Part shown: positions 19,501 through 28,887 of the stretch, piece after piece
Numbering within the stretch: the first letter of the stretch is position 1
Layout: every line of letters begins with the position of its first letter
Origin: Apostichopus japonicus
Taxonomy: Eukaryota; Echinodermata; Holothuroidea; Aspidochirotida; Stichopodidae
Reading direction: 5' to 3'
Assembly: GCF_037975245.1 (NCBI RefSeq)
Contig: NC_092583.1
Coordinates: forward strand, 8,517,764-8,581,763
Length of the DNA: 64,000 nucleotides
Program-made: the position numbers and the translations under genes
Notes under the pieces: model-generated
The model's database searches: none
Seen by the model: only the letters and a program-made list of their open reading frames with translations
What the model was told of the DNA's origin: nothing

Positions 19501-22002
19501 CAAGAATCGCTTTTAAGCACCATCAGTGTTACTTACATCAAACCCAAGTTTACTTCATAGTAAATGTGTTAAAAAAATGAAGATATATGGAAAAATTAAG
19601 GTAAAGGCCTTGTAGTTCTGGAATAGCTCATGTTTGATCAACAAGAATCTTAAACTTTCAAAATCCTTCAAGCCCTGATCATATTTTTGCTGTATGTAAG
19701 TATGATTTGTATTGCCGCTATAACACTGCATGGTTGTAACAACGGAATACATCATCTGGTATAGCATAAGATATTACCGTACTGCATATCCAGCAAGTTA
19801 ATACACAAATACATAATATATATAAACAAGTTTTTTGCAGAGAAGCTTAGTATTTTCAGACCCTGCTGTTTTGAGTTCATAAACCAAAGGAAGCACTATG
19901 CGAAATGGAAAATTATTGAATTTAAATTGTTAAATTTAATTTATATGAAATTTTTACCCTAGATTACATTCCTATCACCTAAGCTGTCTCAAAGAGAGAT
20001 TTTGGTTTGAAAATGTAACATCAATCCTTATTCATGCCTTTAATGTTCTGCAACTTACTTTCATCTAGTTGGCAGCAACTTGCAACATTGAAAAATCCGC
20101 CTTCAACGATTGGTTCACAGGACATTTGAACTTTCAGATTGAACATCAGTGAGTACATCAGTTCACATTTTTGTCAAAACACATTTTGGGTTTTCCTCCC
20201 TCGCTCTTTTCTTTTTGCAACATGTTTTGTGATGATCGGTGCTATCGGTGCCTTAGTGGCATACACAGAAATAGCCGAGGTCAAGATAAGTTCAGAGAGT
20301 TAATCTTTTGTGGATACTATGGGTAAGACTTTCACAACCATTTACAATCTGTGAATGCAACCAATTACTGACACAAGAGTATAAGAAGTCATGGTTATCG
20401 GTGGTACTGTATGGTCAGTGGATAATTAGAGAAGTTGAAGAGATGAAACTAAGCATCTGGTAGGACAGGGACAAAGTGCAAAGTTGTCTATATCTGTCAA
20501 GTCGGATATATGTGTCAAGTCGGCTTTATCTGTCAAGTCGGCTATATGTTTCAAGTCGGCTTTATCTGTCAAGTCGGCTTTATCTGTCAAGTCGGCTTTA
20601 TCTGTCAAGTCGGCTATATCTGTCAAGTCGGCTTTATATGTCAGGTCGGCTTTATCTGTCAATTCGGCTATATCTGTCAAGTCAGCTATATGTTTCAAGT
20701 CGGCTTTATCTGTCAAATCGGTCTATTAGACATGTAGCATGTCTAATAGTCTGCGATGGTTTTGGATAAAGACAATTTTGTTGACGCAGGGGAGATACGG
20801 TATGAAAATGTTTAGACCTGTTACATAACACTATGTAACGAAAGTTCTATTTTTCGGTTAACAGGTTTGGTAAAAGCTACATTTTTAGTACCATAGTTTT
20901 CATTCCCTCTGTGTACCATGAACCTAAACCAGGTGAAAAAATGTATCCCCTTCATGTATTTTTCCTTTGTCTAATTAATACAAAGCAGCTTTGTATCTTT
21001 TTCTCTTTGTAAATTGACCATGACATTCTTTCCTTTTTACTCCCCCTCCCCCTCTCCCGACAGTATTTTCCCCACCATGCCTCGACACCACCTGCACCGT
21101 ATTGCGCCCTATGTGAAGTCTCTGTGTGAGAAGCATGGAATTAAGTACACAGTCAAGACCATGTCAGATGGATTCCTAGACATCTTGAAGTAAGTTTCAT
21201 AGTTAACCTTCAACAATCTTTGAGATAGCTCATCTGGCTTGTCTTTGAAAGCATTCCCTTTAAAACCGCATTTAATACGAAGAAGAAAAAACATTAAAAT
21301 CAGACAGAACACACATAAGTTTTTTTTAATTAACGTATGTGCGTACATTTTATTTTTCATTTATGTATGTGCATTTTGTCTGAAATGAAGGTGATGACAT
21401 CAAGATTGGTTAATTTTACTGAACGAAAAGTTGTAGCGTATCTACTATGTCGGTTTAGGTGGGTATGAATGTAGTAAGTTAGTCGACAGCGAGTAGATTG
21501 CAGTTACATCTCAACAATGAGTCAAACACAGTGGTATAATAAGAACTAACTGTTATAAAACTGTATTAAGTGTGTATACACAACTAATGTGTCAGTATTC
21601 CCGTCTTCAAAAGGAACACAACAGGAAGACCTTTTCAATCTGTACTTTTGTGCATGTTAGGCATTACACTGATCAGTATGTCCTAAGGGAAATTAACCCA
21701 AGTATGGACTGGGAGTGACCATGCTTACTTAAGCAGAGTCATTTGGTGGTTGGTGGAGGGGGCAGGGGGGTAGGGAGAAGAAGGGAGGTGGGGAGAGAGA
21801 AGGAGAGAATAGGGAGACAGTACAATAAGACTTGTGGGGTTATTTCTATGCACTATTTCAGCATCTTACTAATTACACTTTTGTTATACTTATTTGGCAT
21901 CTTACTAATTACACTTTTGTTTTACTTAGGTCACTTCATAAATCCGGAGACATTTGGTTTGAAGCCTACTATGGACACTTAACGGAAGAACAGGACAACT
22001 AA
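7348..22002 (+). CDS. Front-end fatty acid desaturase with N-terminal cytochrome b5 domain (FADS family), 12 exons
   Basis: This ER membrane enzyme family puts double bonds between an existing double bond and the carboxyl end of polyunsaturated acyl-CoAs, using electrons passed through its own cytochrome b5 domain. The 12 exons (7348-7548, 12460-12606, 13235-13381, 14942-15043, 15808-15867, 16463-16589, 16966-17042, 17890-17987, 18862-18958, 20069-20148, 21064-21189, 21930-22002) join in frame to 444 codons, the usual length for animal FADS1/FADS2. Visible features are the b5 heme motif HPGG (residues 51-54), histidine box 1 HDFGH (173-177), box 2 HYQHH (210-214) and box 3 QIEHH (375-379). 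Glutamine in place of the first histidine of box 3 is the front-end desaturase hallmark. Hydrophobic segments flank box 1. The start at MGKG is chosen because family members begin the same way; an in-frame ATG lies 42 codons upstream. Delta-5, delta-6 or delta-8 specificity cannot be read from sequence. Introns hold several tandem duplications and insertions listed separately. Confidence 0.95.
10099..10204. repeat. (ATTC)n microsatellite
   Basis: About 26 uninterrupted copies of the tetranucleotide attc in desaturase intron 1. The perfection of the run suggests it is length-variable. Confidence 0.95.
10786..10879. repeat. Near-perfect 41-bp inverted repeat (hairpin)
   Basis: The arm at 10786-10826 is the reverse complement of 10839-10879 with a single mismatch. 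The 12-nt loop is 10827-10838. It lies in desaturase intron 1. RNA from either strand would fold into a long hairpin. It could be a young palindrome, a tiny foldback element or a small-RNA precursor; the sequence alone does not decide. Confidence 0.9.
11038..11369 (-). mobile_element. Retrozyme/Penelope-like repeat with hammerhead-like cores
   Basis: A 332-bp insertion in desaturase intron 1, flanked by 13-bp direct repeats at 11025-11037 and 11370-11382 that differ at one base. On the minus strand it carries a hammerhead-like core at 11052-11090 near its 3' end. A second copy of the same core near 11343-11365 is cut off inside stem II. The two predicted cleavage points are roughly 290 nt apart. 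A 5'-truncated upstream core and a complete downstream core is what a reverse-transcribed, incompletely copied unit would leave. No protein is encoded. Confidence 0.6.
11052..11090 (-). ncRNA. Hammerhead-ribozyme-like core (probably inactive variant)
   Basis: On the minus strand: GCCT stem, then TTGAAGA where the consensus is CUGANGA, then the stem GATCC/GGATC with a short loop, GAAAC, GTC and AGGC. GCCT and AGGC can pair as stem I. The first core base is U instead of C, which is expected to harm activity. Stem III is only AC/GU, so folding would need a dimer. Confidence 0.5.
11649..11907. repeat. Tandem duplication, period about 135 bp
   Basis: The block starting attgccagaaatata and running through ggtagatctgttaa and ggtgaaatagagtt occurs twice in a row in desaturase intron 1 with only a few differences. 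No coding content. Confidence 0.85.
12460..12606 (+). CDS. FADS exon 2
   Basis: Residues 68-116, beginning [16 protein letters not shown]. It contains the second heme-ligand histidine region (AFH) of the cytochrome b5 domain. Acceptor ctgcag, donor atg|gtgaaa. Phase 0 at both ends. Confidence 0.93.
12878..13107 (-). mobile_element. Retrozyme/Penelope-like repeat with consensus hammerhead core
   Basis: A 230-bp insertion in desaturase intron 2 bounded by perfect 15-bp direct repeats, tgtctacaatcttgt at 12863-12877 and 13108-13122. On the minus strand the 3' end carries the hammerhead-like core described at 12890-12928. The body continues with sequence related to the 11038 element (aatgacaagtarcag, acagaagggacaaaaa), then purine-rich DNA. 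No protein is encoded. Confidence 0.65.
12890..12928 (-). ncRNA. Hammerhead ribozyme-like motif, consensus core intact
   Basis: Minus strand reads GCCT, CTGAAGA (fits CUGANGA), stem II of about 5 bp closed by a short loop, GAAAC, GTC, AGGC. Stem I forms from GCCT with AGGC, and predicted cleavage falls after GTC. Stem III has just two base pairs and no loop, so a double-hammerhead dimer would be needed, as known for Penelope-type and satellite hammerheads. Activity is inferred, not shown. Confidence 0.6.
13235..13381 (+). CDS. FADS exon 3 (membrane segments)
   Basis: Residues 117-165, [12 protein letters not shown] to LMTIAQ. It is strongly hydrophobic and corresponds to the first transmembrane pair. 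Acceptor tgacag, donor cag|gtaaat. Phase 0. Confidence 0.93.
14352..14655. repeat. Tandem duplication, period about 150 bp
   Basis: Two adjacent copies in desaturase intron 3 share gatgataa, tttatgagtattgtataatg, gctattcttagagccaacag and the order between them. They differ by scattered substitutions. Confidence 0.85.
14942..15043 (+). CDS. FADS exon 4 (histidine box 1)
   Basis: Residues 166-199, [16 protein letters not shown] and on. HDFGH is the first di-iron ligand box. Acceptor gacag, donor aag|gtaatg. Phase 0. Confidence 0.93.
15808..15867 (+). CDS. FADS exon 5 (histidine box 2)
   Basis: Residues 200-219, [20 protein letters not shown]. It holds the second histidine box. Acceptor tatag, donor att|gtgagt. 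Phase 0. Confidence 0.93.
16463..16589 (+). CDS. FADS exon 6
   Basis: Residues 220-261 plus one base of codon 262, starting IGKDPDV and containing [10 protein letters not shown], which aligns with LPYNHQHEYF-type sequence of vertebrate members. Donor ttt t|gtaagt. Confidence 0.92.
16966..17042 (+). CDS. FADS exon 7
   Basis: Completes codon 262 and encodes residues 263-287, [20 protein letters not shown] and onward; GPPLL is conserved in the family. Acceptor tgcag, donor acg|gtaggt. Confidence 0.92.
17631..17890. repeat. Tandem duplication across the exon 8 acceptor
   Basis: Units 17631-17760 and 17761-17890 are nearly identical, apart from a few bases and a small indel. Each ends with gatctctaggat, the acceptor plus first exon bases. 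The upstream copy therefore has a decoy AG at 17747-17748; splicing there would read GAT TAA, an immediate stop. Confidence 0.9.
17890..17987 (+). CDS. FADS exon 8
   Basis: Residues 288-319 plus two bases of codon 320, [18 protein letters not shown] and on. Acceptor ctctag, donor ag|gttagt. Its acceptor is the downstream copy of a tandem duplication. Confidence 0.92.
18243..18333. repeat. (TCC)n low-complexity tract
   Basis: Pyrimidine-only ctc/cct run in desaturase intron 8. It gives proline-, leucine- or arginine-only translations that are not genes. Confidence 0.95.
18862..18958 (+). CDS. FADS exon 9
   Basis: Completes R320 and encodes residues 321-352, [20 protein letters not shown] and on, matching FLESHWFVWVTQMNHI-type family sequence. 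Acceptor caacag, donor cag|gtttga, a weaker donor. Confidence 0.92.
20069..20148 (+). CDS. FADS exon 10 (histidine box 3, first part)
   Basis: Residues 353-378 plus two bases of H379: [20 protein letters not shown] then NFQIEH. The QIEHH box is split across the intron. Acceptor tctag, donor ca|gtgagt. Confidence 0.93.
20488..20726. repeat. 18-bp minisatellite in desaturase intron 10
   Basis: About 13 imperfect copies of an 18-bp unit, gtcggctttatctgtcaa and variants such as gtcggctatatgtttcaa. The unit length is a multiple of three, so several frames stay open on both strands; these translations have no homology features and are not genes. Confidence 0.92.
21064..21189 (+). CDS. FADS exon 11
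   Basis: Completes H379 and encodes residues 380-420, [20 protein letters not shown] and on. HxFPTMPRHxL directly after the third box is a family signature. Acceptor gacag, donor aa|gtaagt. Confidence 0.93.
21862..21933. repeat. 36-bp tandem duplication of the branch-point/acceptor region
   Basis: catcttactaattacacttt occurs at 21862 and again at 21898. The second copy ends ttttacttag, the acceptor of exon 12; the first ends tatacttatt without an AG. Both carry a branch-point-like tactaat. Confidence 0.88.
21930..22002 (+). CDS. FADS exon 12 (C-terminus and stop)
   Basis: Completes K421 and encodes residues 422-444, [20 protein letters not shown] then QDN and TAA at 22000-22002. It matches the family tail (SLKKSGxLWxDAY). 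Acceptor acttag. Confidence 0.93.
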
Positions 22003-23560
22003 AACGGCATTCAAAAAGTCTTTTTTCATACCAAATGACATTCTTTTCATTGCCTTTTTGTTTCACCTAATTTTGTACTAAATTCTTTACAGTTTCATTG
22101 TCCTTAGTTTTGTGCAAATGATACCTAAATCATGTTTTCTTTCACCCAGCTTTTATGCTTGAAAGTCTATTTATGAAGTGCCTGTGATTTTTTTTTCTTT
22201 GGGGTGGTGGGATTCATGAGAGGGGGTAGGGGTAAAACTTGTCTATATTTTCGACATGTAGTTTGGTCTGAGAATTTTTTTATAACTGTAGCTCTCCAGG
22301 GAGTATTGCGAAGAAGGGTACTTTGAGAGTCTTTCCAGAATTGTCAGTAGATAAAGGGAAATATTTATTAGCACTTACAACAGCAAAAAACATTTGTTAA
22401 CATTTAGCTAGTGATGATATTTCTCATACCTCACAGCTTCCATTGAGATTCTGGTGCCTATTGAACACACAAAGTAATAACGTCTGTGAATCGTTAATTT
22501 GTGAAGTGAAGCATTAAAGATGTGTAACATTGTTATCAGAGCTGATCTATATCATTGATATTGGATAAGTGAAGTTAACAGTAGTGTGTGTGTGTGTTGG
22601 AGATCACTAGAGGTTGGTATGCAATGTAGTATCATGGTGGTGAGTACATCGTGCAATTTTGAAGTATTTTACATCTCCTTATTTTGGATTTCTGGGAAAC
22701 CTCAAAATGTACTTTTCTTTCTAGTGAGTTGTGAGATATGATACAAGTCTTTGAGCGTCAGTTTGTTTCAGTTATGCATCGCAATTTATAAGTTACTTAT
22801 ACGCAAACATTTCAGTTCATTACTCCAAAGAACTTTCTAATTTATTTCGCTAGTTCTTTCTTTAACTTAAAGCATCTGTATCATTACTTCGTTTCTCTTC
22901 CCAAGATGTGGACATGCCGTGAGGTTTTATTTAATTAGGTTGCACACTGTTGCCATTCATTTACAAAGACCAGTCTTCAGATTCGGTCAGTCACAGAAAT
23001 ATGGCCAAATTATTTGAGATGAAAGTAAAACCAGAGGATTCAGGCAGACCTTGATAGCTATTATGAAAGTCGTTACTTATCTTGTTCATTACCAAAAATT
23101 CCTAGTAATAGCCAGAAGTGATTTTGATATGGAAATCTGGTTCAGGGTCACAAGCAGTTCAGATTATTGCAAAATCATCAACTTATTTATTATATGTGAA
23201 GTACTTTTTGATTGGACGATGTTTCATTTCATGCTGGTCTTGTTTGTAAAATCATTAACCATCTTTGCAATGAATCTGTTTACTTCAACAGTCTTGCTTT
23301 TTGTGCTCTTTCCATTTATTTTCATATTATTTAGTATTCCCTTACATATGTGATCTCACTCTCATGTCTGTCAAGGAGATTGTAATGTAGTTTATTTCAC
23401 ATAGCTTCCTTAACTATTATTTTTGGAGGTTCATAAGCTTTCATTGGATGCACAAGAAATCAAGATTTTCATCCAGCCAATGGCTTTTTTGTGACGAGTC
23501 TACACCTCAAAGGGTTTACAAATGTGTAATATATCTCTGTAACAGGATTTAAGACTTCCC
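22003..23560 (+). other. Probable desaturase 3'UTR and downstream flank
   Basis: No gene. The sequence directly after the stop is presumably 3'UTR, but its end cannot be fixed: no AATAAA with a convincing setting is seen close to the stop. A later + strand AATAAA at 24560-24565 is one candidate. Confidence 0.4.
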
Positions 23561-23564
23561 TTAA

Positions 23565-23924
23565 AGGCATTGAAGACTCTCCCAAACAGCCATCTTTAAA
23601 AAGTTAACTTTTGCAAGTGAAGTTTTTCTCTTGTCGCTACAAAATGCAGACAGTAATAAAACTTAGTTTTTCTCTTGTCGCTACAAAATGCAGACAGTAA
23701 TGAACGTGATACCTTGTTTTCTTTAGCTATGCACACTGTGTTGTGGGTATTGACCGCAGCTGTATGTACTGACTGTACACTAGTGTCTAATTACCGACGG
23801 TAGCAAGCTGTGTGTGTATTTTCTGGGATCGATGGTGGTGTCTAACACTTCTGTTACACCTCATTCGAAACTAGGTCAGATTACCGGCATGAGACGTTTC
23901 TTTTTGTGTGAGTCTTCACACCCT
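23565..23924. mobile_element. TTAA-flanked MITE (piggyBac/Kolobok-type), copy 1
   Basis: A 360-bp element between TTAA at 23561-23564 and TTAA at 23925-23928. Inverted ends are AGGCATTGAAGACTC and AGGGTGTGAAGACTC. An internal block (ctcttgtcgctacaaaatgc) is tandemly duplicated in this copy. TTAA target choice is known for piggyBac and Kolobok; no transposase is present to tell which. A second copy is at 27910-28883. Confidence 0.75.
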
Positions 23925-23928
23925 TTAA

Positions 23929-26455
23929 GGTATAGGGAACAGGAATCTGAGCTACTAGTATCAGCTCTACCACAATGGAAAATGTTTCTTGTAGAATCAT
24001 CAGAGAGCATAATCAAAACTTTTTTTCATACTCTAAGTTTCAGTGAAATAACTTGCATAGAATTTTTTTTTTCATTTTCTTGTTTTGATATTCATATCCA
24101 TTTTGTGTTTTTGAGGGGTTTAAAATCAGTTTGATCATCTTTACCTACACCTTTGAAAGTAAATCACAAGAACAACACCAAAAATTGGTTTTATTCTCTC
24201 TTTTTTTCAGGACATGCAATGACCTAGCTTTTCATACAATGTATTTCCTACCTAATGTTGTAAGATCAGTCATATTCAACTCTCTATATATTTCTCATGC
24301 TATCAATTGTTACATCCTCAAACAGATATCAATTTTCATTCTTGACAAACATTATTTGGAGACAGCAAGCTTTTTTTTTCTTCTTTTTTGTTAATCATTT
24401 CCAGATTTGGTACACATAGCTCTATTTTTTATTAAAATTTTGGAAATTGTGGTTCATTTGTATCCATGGATGAGTGCAAAGGCACTATAATATTGACTTG
24501 TTGCTTAGCAACAAGTTTACACTTTATACCATTGAATATATATCATATGTGTTTATGTTAATAAAACAATGAAAACTAACACACTAAACAAATAATGCTA
24601 TATGGATATATCTATCATGTGTTCATGTTGTGAAACAAACATGACACAACCAATCCTGGCATTTGAGGGTAATACCCAAGTTCTCATCTAAATTTATGAT
24701 CGTAACTATTATTTATCATCATATTTGCCAGAAAATCATTGCGTGTGATATGGATGATATTAACACCCAAGGCAAGGACTTGATCAAGTCTAACACCATC
24801 AAGCCACATGATTCATTATTCTTTCTATATTGATCTATTACAATAGAGATCTATTACAATAGAGATATATTACAATAGAGATATATTACAAAAGAGCTCT
24901 ATTACAATAGAGATCCATTACAATAGAGATCTATTACAATGGAATAAAGATGGTTTCTTGTAAATGTTGAATCTGACATATCGCAGTTATTAACATGAGC
25001 TTATGATGGCATTGGTCTCAGTGTTAACATTGTAAATGTTTTACCCTGAAACTATGAAAAGATAGAGGAAGAGAAAGGTTTCAGGGAGTTTGGAAAGGGC
25101 TTGGGTGAGTTGGTCTTCACAAAGATTTCTCTCAGATAAGCTAAAGATCATCGTTGGGTTTGTGTCTCCTTATAACTTCAGTGACAGATAGAAAACGTTG
25201 GTGGTCAATCATTTAAGGTTTATCTTTAAATTCTTGTAATTAATCCTTTAATCAAAAGTATTAATCCACAACATGTGGTAATTCCTTTACCAAAGAGAGG
25301 ATTTTGTTTTTTGGTTTCTGATCCAACTGTAACAAAATAAAAAACAATTAAATGTATTGTTTTCATCATTGCTCATTGATGTGGACTGCTTTCAAAGATT
25401 GTAAAAATTGAAAAAAATCTTTGTAGATGTTGTTACGGCATCCTTGGTATAATATTTATTTTCACTAATGTGTTGAAGATATAGTAGTTAATAGGCTAAC
25501 TTTCTAATTGGACTCTTGTAGTACAAATTACATTATAAAAAAAATAAAAACCATAAACAGCTTATTTAAGATAACAGACACAGTAATGGATTTGATGCTT
25601 TCACTATTTTATAAACCAAAGGTTTAAATACAGTCAGCTGTGCATGATAATGACAACAGTAACTTTTGTTATTTACTTGTATTTACTTGTAATTTAAAAC
25701 AGCTGTTCATTTATATCTTTCATGAAAATTGCACAACAGCATTTTTTGCTTCCCACCAGATTTGCTCAAGATGCTTAAACTAGTATCTTCTGTTTTGATA
25801 CTAATGGTATTACAAGTACTTCTTCATATTAAAATTGGTGCAATTAGCTATTGATTAGTCTTAACCAGTCAGCTGCATGATTACTTTAGTTCTTCCAAGG
25901 AGGAGGGAGAAGGCTCACATTTAATAGATATGACAAATTTGGCACCTCTGTGATGCACCATATTTCTCAATAAAAATTGTCTTCAAAGATGACTTTGTTT
26001 TATTTATTTATTTCAGTGTTGCTGTGATATTTCAGTTGATATATCTAGTGCTCAATGCTATCTGACTATCACAGAATGTGTTTATCATATTCCATTATAC
26101 TGTAAAGAAATACCCAAACACTAACACAATAGCAATAATATTGGCATAATGCAATAGTGCTGTTATCTATACCCAACAACTTATGCTACTGCAATGCCCT
26201 TACTCATGACCTACACATAAGCCCCCTCCCCTTTCCAACAAGCTAATTCCAGCCCTTATCTTACAAATTGCTTGAGTTGATATGATGGTCCTTTTCTCAG
26301 ATTCTTTTTGTAGCAATTCTTTTTCAAAGCAACAAGCAGGAAGAAAACCTTGATCTCCAATCTACTTCTGAACTAAGAAACCCATCCATCTGTAGAGTAA
26401 GAAACTGAGAGGATGGGGGACCATTGGTTCCCCATCTTAATTATCACAAACAACA
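23929..26455. other. Intergenic stretch, no gene
   Basis: AT-rich with only short frames lacking recognisable domains. It holds the 16-bp tandem array listed separately and a + strand AATAAA at 24560-24565. Confidence 0.45.
24832..24945. repeat. 16-bp tandem array
   Basis: About seven copies of attacaatagagatct-like units with single-base variants (gatat, gagct, gatcc). Confidence 0.9.
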
Positions 26456-26463
26456 CTTCCATC

Positions 26464-26847
26464 CAGTGGCGGAGCGTCCATACAGTCAGAGGGGCGGATG
26501 CCTCCCCCCCCCCACTCCCTGACGGACTCAAATGGACTGCTGGCGCCCTTTTCAGCTTTTTACCACTTTTTACTTATTCGCGATTGACTTTTTTGGCGCT
26601 CTCAGATACCAATTGACATTTGTCACATTTTGTTGGTGTAATTTTCTGACAAAATGGCGATGACACCTATTTATTCTTTGTTTATCTGCAAATTAGCAAG
26701 GCCCAGAAAAGGTCATTTCCGGCGATCTAGCGATTATCTTTACTAAAAAAATTGCCAACTTGTGGTGGCGCTCAGCTTAGATAGTGTCCAAAGCGCCCTT
26801 ACAGACAATTCTCGCCCCCCTGACCAATACCCTTAGCTCCGCCATTG
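26464..26847. mobile_element. hAT-like MITE, copy 2 (inverted relative to copy 1)
   Basis: A 384-bp element with CAGTGGCGGAGC at the left and CAATGGCGGAGC at the reverse-complemented right end. Perfect 8-bp duplications, cttccatc, lie at 26456-26463 and 26848-26855. Its interior is the reverse complement of the 829-1220 element, including ggcgatgacacc and tttccggcgatct. Confidence 0.85.
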
Positions 26848-26855
26848 CTTCCATC

Positions 26856-27905
26856 CTTATGTGTGACACAAATAATACTCCAAAGGCACAAACAGTAGAA
26901 TGTTACTAATGGTTTTTATTCCATATATCTTGCATTGGTACAAGCATATGAGGTTATTTAATATTTAATAATAATAATAATTAAACTCACTGATTGATGA
27001 TCACAAGCAGCCCTCCTAGAACCCTGTACTATGATTTCAGTTATGACAGATACAAAGAAAAGTAATTCATGAAACAGAAGGGGGGGGGGGGGGAAGGGGC
27101 CACCTAATGGCATCATAGAACAGTATATTTAATGTAGATCTATGATATGTTGTAACTATTAATACATATCATTCCCATCCAGAACTTAAAATCCATGCTT
27201 GTTTAAATGGATAGAATGCTATATAACAGATCAACTTCACATGCAACTTATTCATTAATATAGTAAACATATAGGATGTCAAAAATAAAATTGGGTAAGG
27301 TAAACTCTTTTCACGTAACTGGTCAAAAATGTATTGATAATAAATTACATTTAACAAAGTACCCCAGAGCTTTGCTGACATGATGCAAGGGGCAATAGTA
27401 CAACATATTGTGGTAGCTAGCAGTGTCCAGTCTGTTAAACATTTCACATTGATTGGGGTGAAGATATAACCATACATGACAACCAGCTTGTCACATTTCT
27501 TTCACAAATGTGTAATAAATTTATTAGACTGAATTAGTCCTGAATAGATAATTTCAGGCAGACTGGATTATTAAATGTATTGCTTGCTGTAATACACTTG
27601 TATTGTAGTTATTCATTATGAATACTGTAACATCTATCACATTGTAATAGTCTTCTGTGGTGAAGTCAAGGATTCTCTTTTTAATACGATGCTATTTTGT
27701 ATTTTCTCCAAGCAAAGGAGTTACAAGTTTACCTGCTAAGAAATAAGTTTTAACATTGTTTTCTAACAATGCACATCCTAGGCTGTTTGTAATTTAGTGA
27801 ATACAGTTGAATAGTATGTCTAGTCTTTACACTGTTTCTTGTTTGATCTGCAAAGTCACCTTTCACCTAACACACATAGTGTTAAGTTTCATCGGCTGAA
27901 CAAAG
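26856..27905. other. Intergenic stretch, no gene
   Basis: No supported gene. A poly-G run lies near 27080 and a short (taa)n run near 26965. Nothing else is recognised. Confidence 0.4.
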
Positions 27906-27909
27906 TTAA

Positions 27910-28883
27910 AGGCATTGAAGACTCGCCTCAAACCGCGTTCTAAAAAAGTTAACTATCCGTTGCTTACAAATGACGTTTCCTTCGTGTCGCTACAAAATGC
28001 AGACAGTAATGTAACGTGATACCTTGTTATCTTTTATCTAGACCTGAGATGTCCACGCTGCTATGAACACTGTGCTGTGGGTATTGACCACAGCTGTATG
28101 TACTGAGTGTACACTAGTGTTTAATTACCGATGGAAGCAAGCTGTGGGGTGTAACTAAAACGAATGACAATTGCGTTACACGTAACGAATGACAATATGT
28201 TGTACACACTAAAAAAATGCGTTGACTAAAACGAATGACAGTAATGACAGCACAGACATTTGCTTCAACCGGATATCACAGTTCAGACTTCGTGGGTATC
28301 TAGATCTAGTAAAGTACGGACAAGATAAAAACACACCTTATAGTCTGATTTTGAAAAGTAAATTTAACGTCATTTTTCCCATATTAATTGTTAGAAACTA
28401 ACAATACTATAATCTTGAAACGGCTTCAGTTATCTTTCTATATAAATCTACAGAGGTAAAAAGCACAGCACTCAAGCGCATTCTCACACAAAAACTTTCC
28501 CTGTGGTTTCTATCCGTAAATTACACCAAAACCCTGCAACCACGTTATATGCGATTTTCCTCAAATCATTTTTGCGCAGAAAACCAATAACCGCATTTAC
28601 TCCACTCCGTTAATCATTCCATCTCTTCTCAATACTGTCCTTCGTTGTCATTCGGTGTCATTCGTTGTCATTCGCCTTCATTCGCCTTCATTCGCAAATG
28701 ATAATTAACCCTGTACAAAGTCAATTGTCATTCAGTCATTCGCTGTCATTCGTTTTAGTTTGTCCCCAAGCTGTGTGTGTATTTTCTGGGATTGATGGTG
28801 GTGTGTCACACTTCTGTTTCACCTCATTCGAAACTAGGTCAGATTACCGGCATCAGACGTTTTTACGCGAGTCTTCACACCCT
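27910..28883. mobile_element. TTAA-flanked MITE, copy 2, split by a nested transposon
   Basis: Bounded by TTAA at 27906-27909 and 28884-28887, with the same ends and order as 23565-23924. It is interrupted at 28147-28767 by an unrelated TIR element. Removing the insertion and one 8-bp target copy restores the order seen in copy 1. Confidence 0.75.
28147..28767. mobile_element. Nested TIR transposon with 8-bp target duplication
   Basis: A 621-bp insertion flanked by perfect aagctgtg at 28139-28146 and 28768-28775. Both ends share aactaaaacgaatgaca in inverted orientation after a GGG start. Subterminal cgaatgaca and tcattcg words recur many times, as in hAT-type elements. No coding capacity. 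Confidence 0.75.
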
Positions 28884-28887
28884 TTAA

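Noticed and set aside
20426-20769. Overlapping frames with 6-residue repeats on both strands
   Set aside because: Products of the 18-bp minisatellite in a desaturase intron.
23051-24394. Hydrophobic frames of 87-106 aa downstream of the desaturase
   Set aside because: AT-rich 3' region and a MITE; Phe/Leu-rich translation is expected from T-rich DNA, with no family resemblance.
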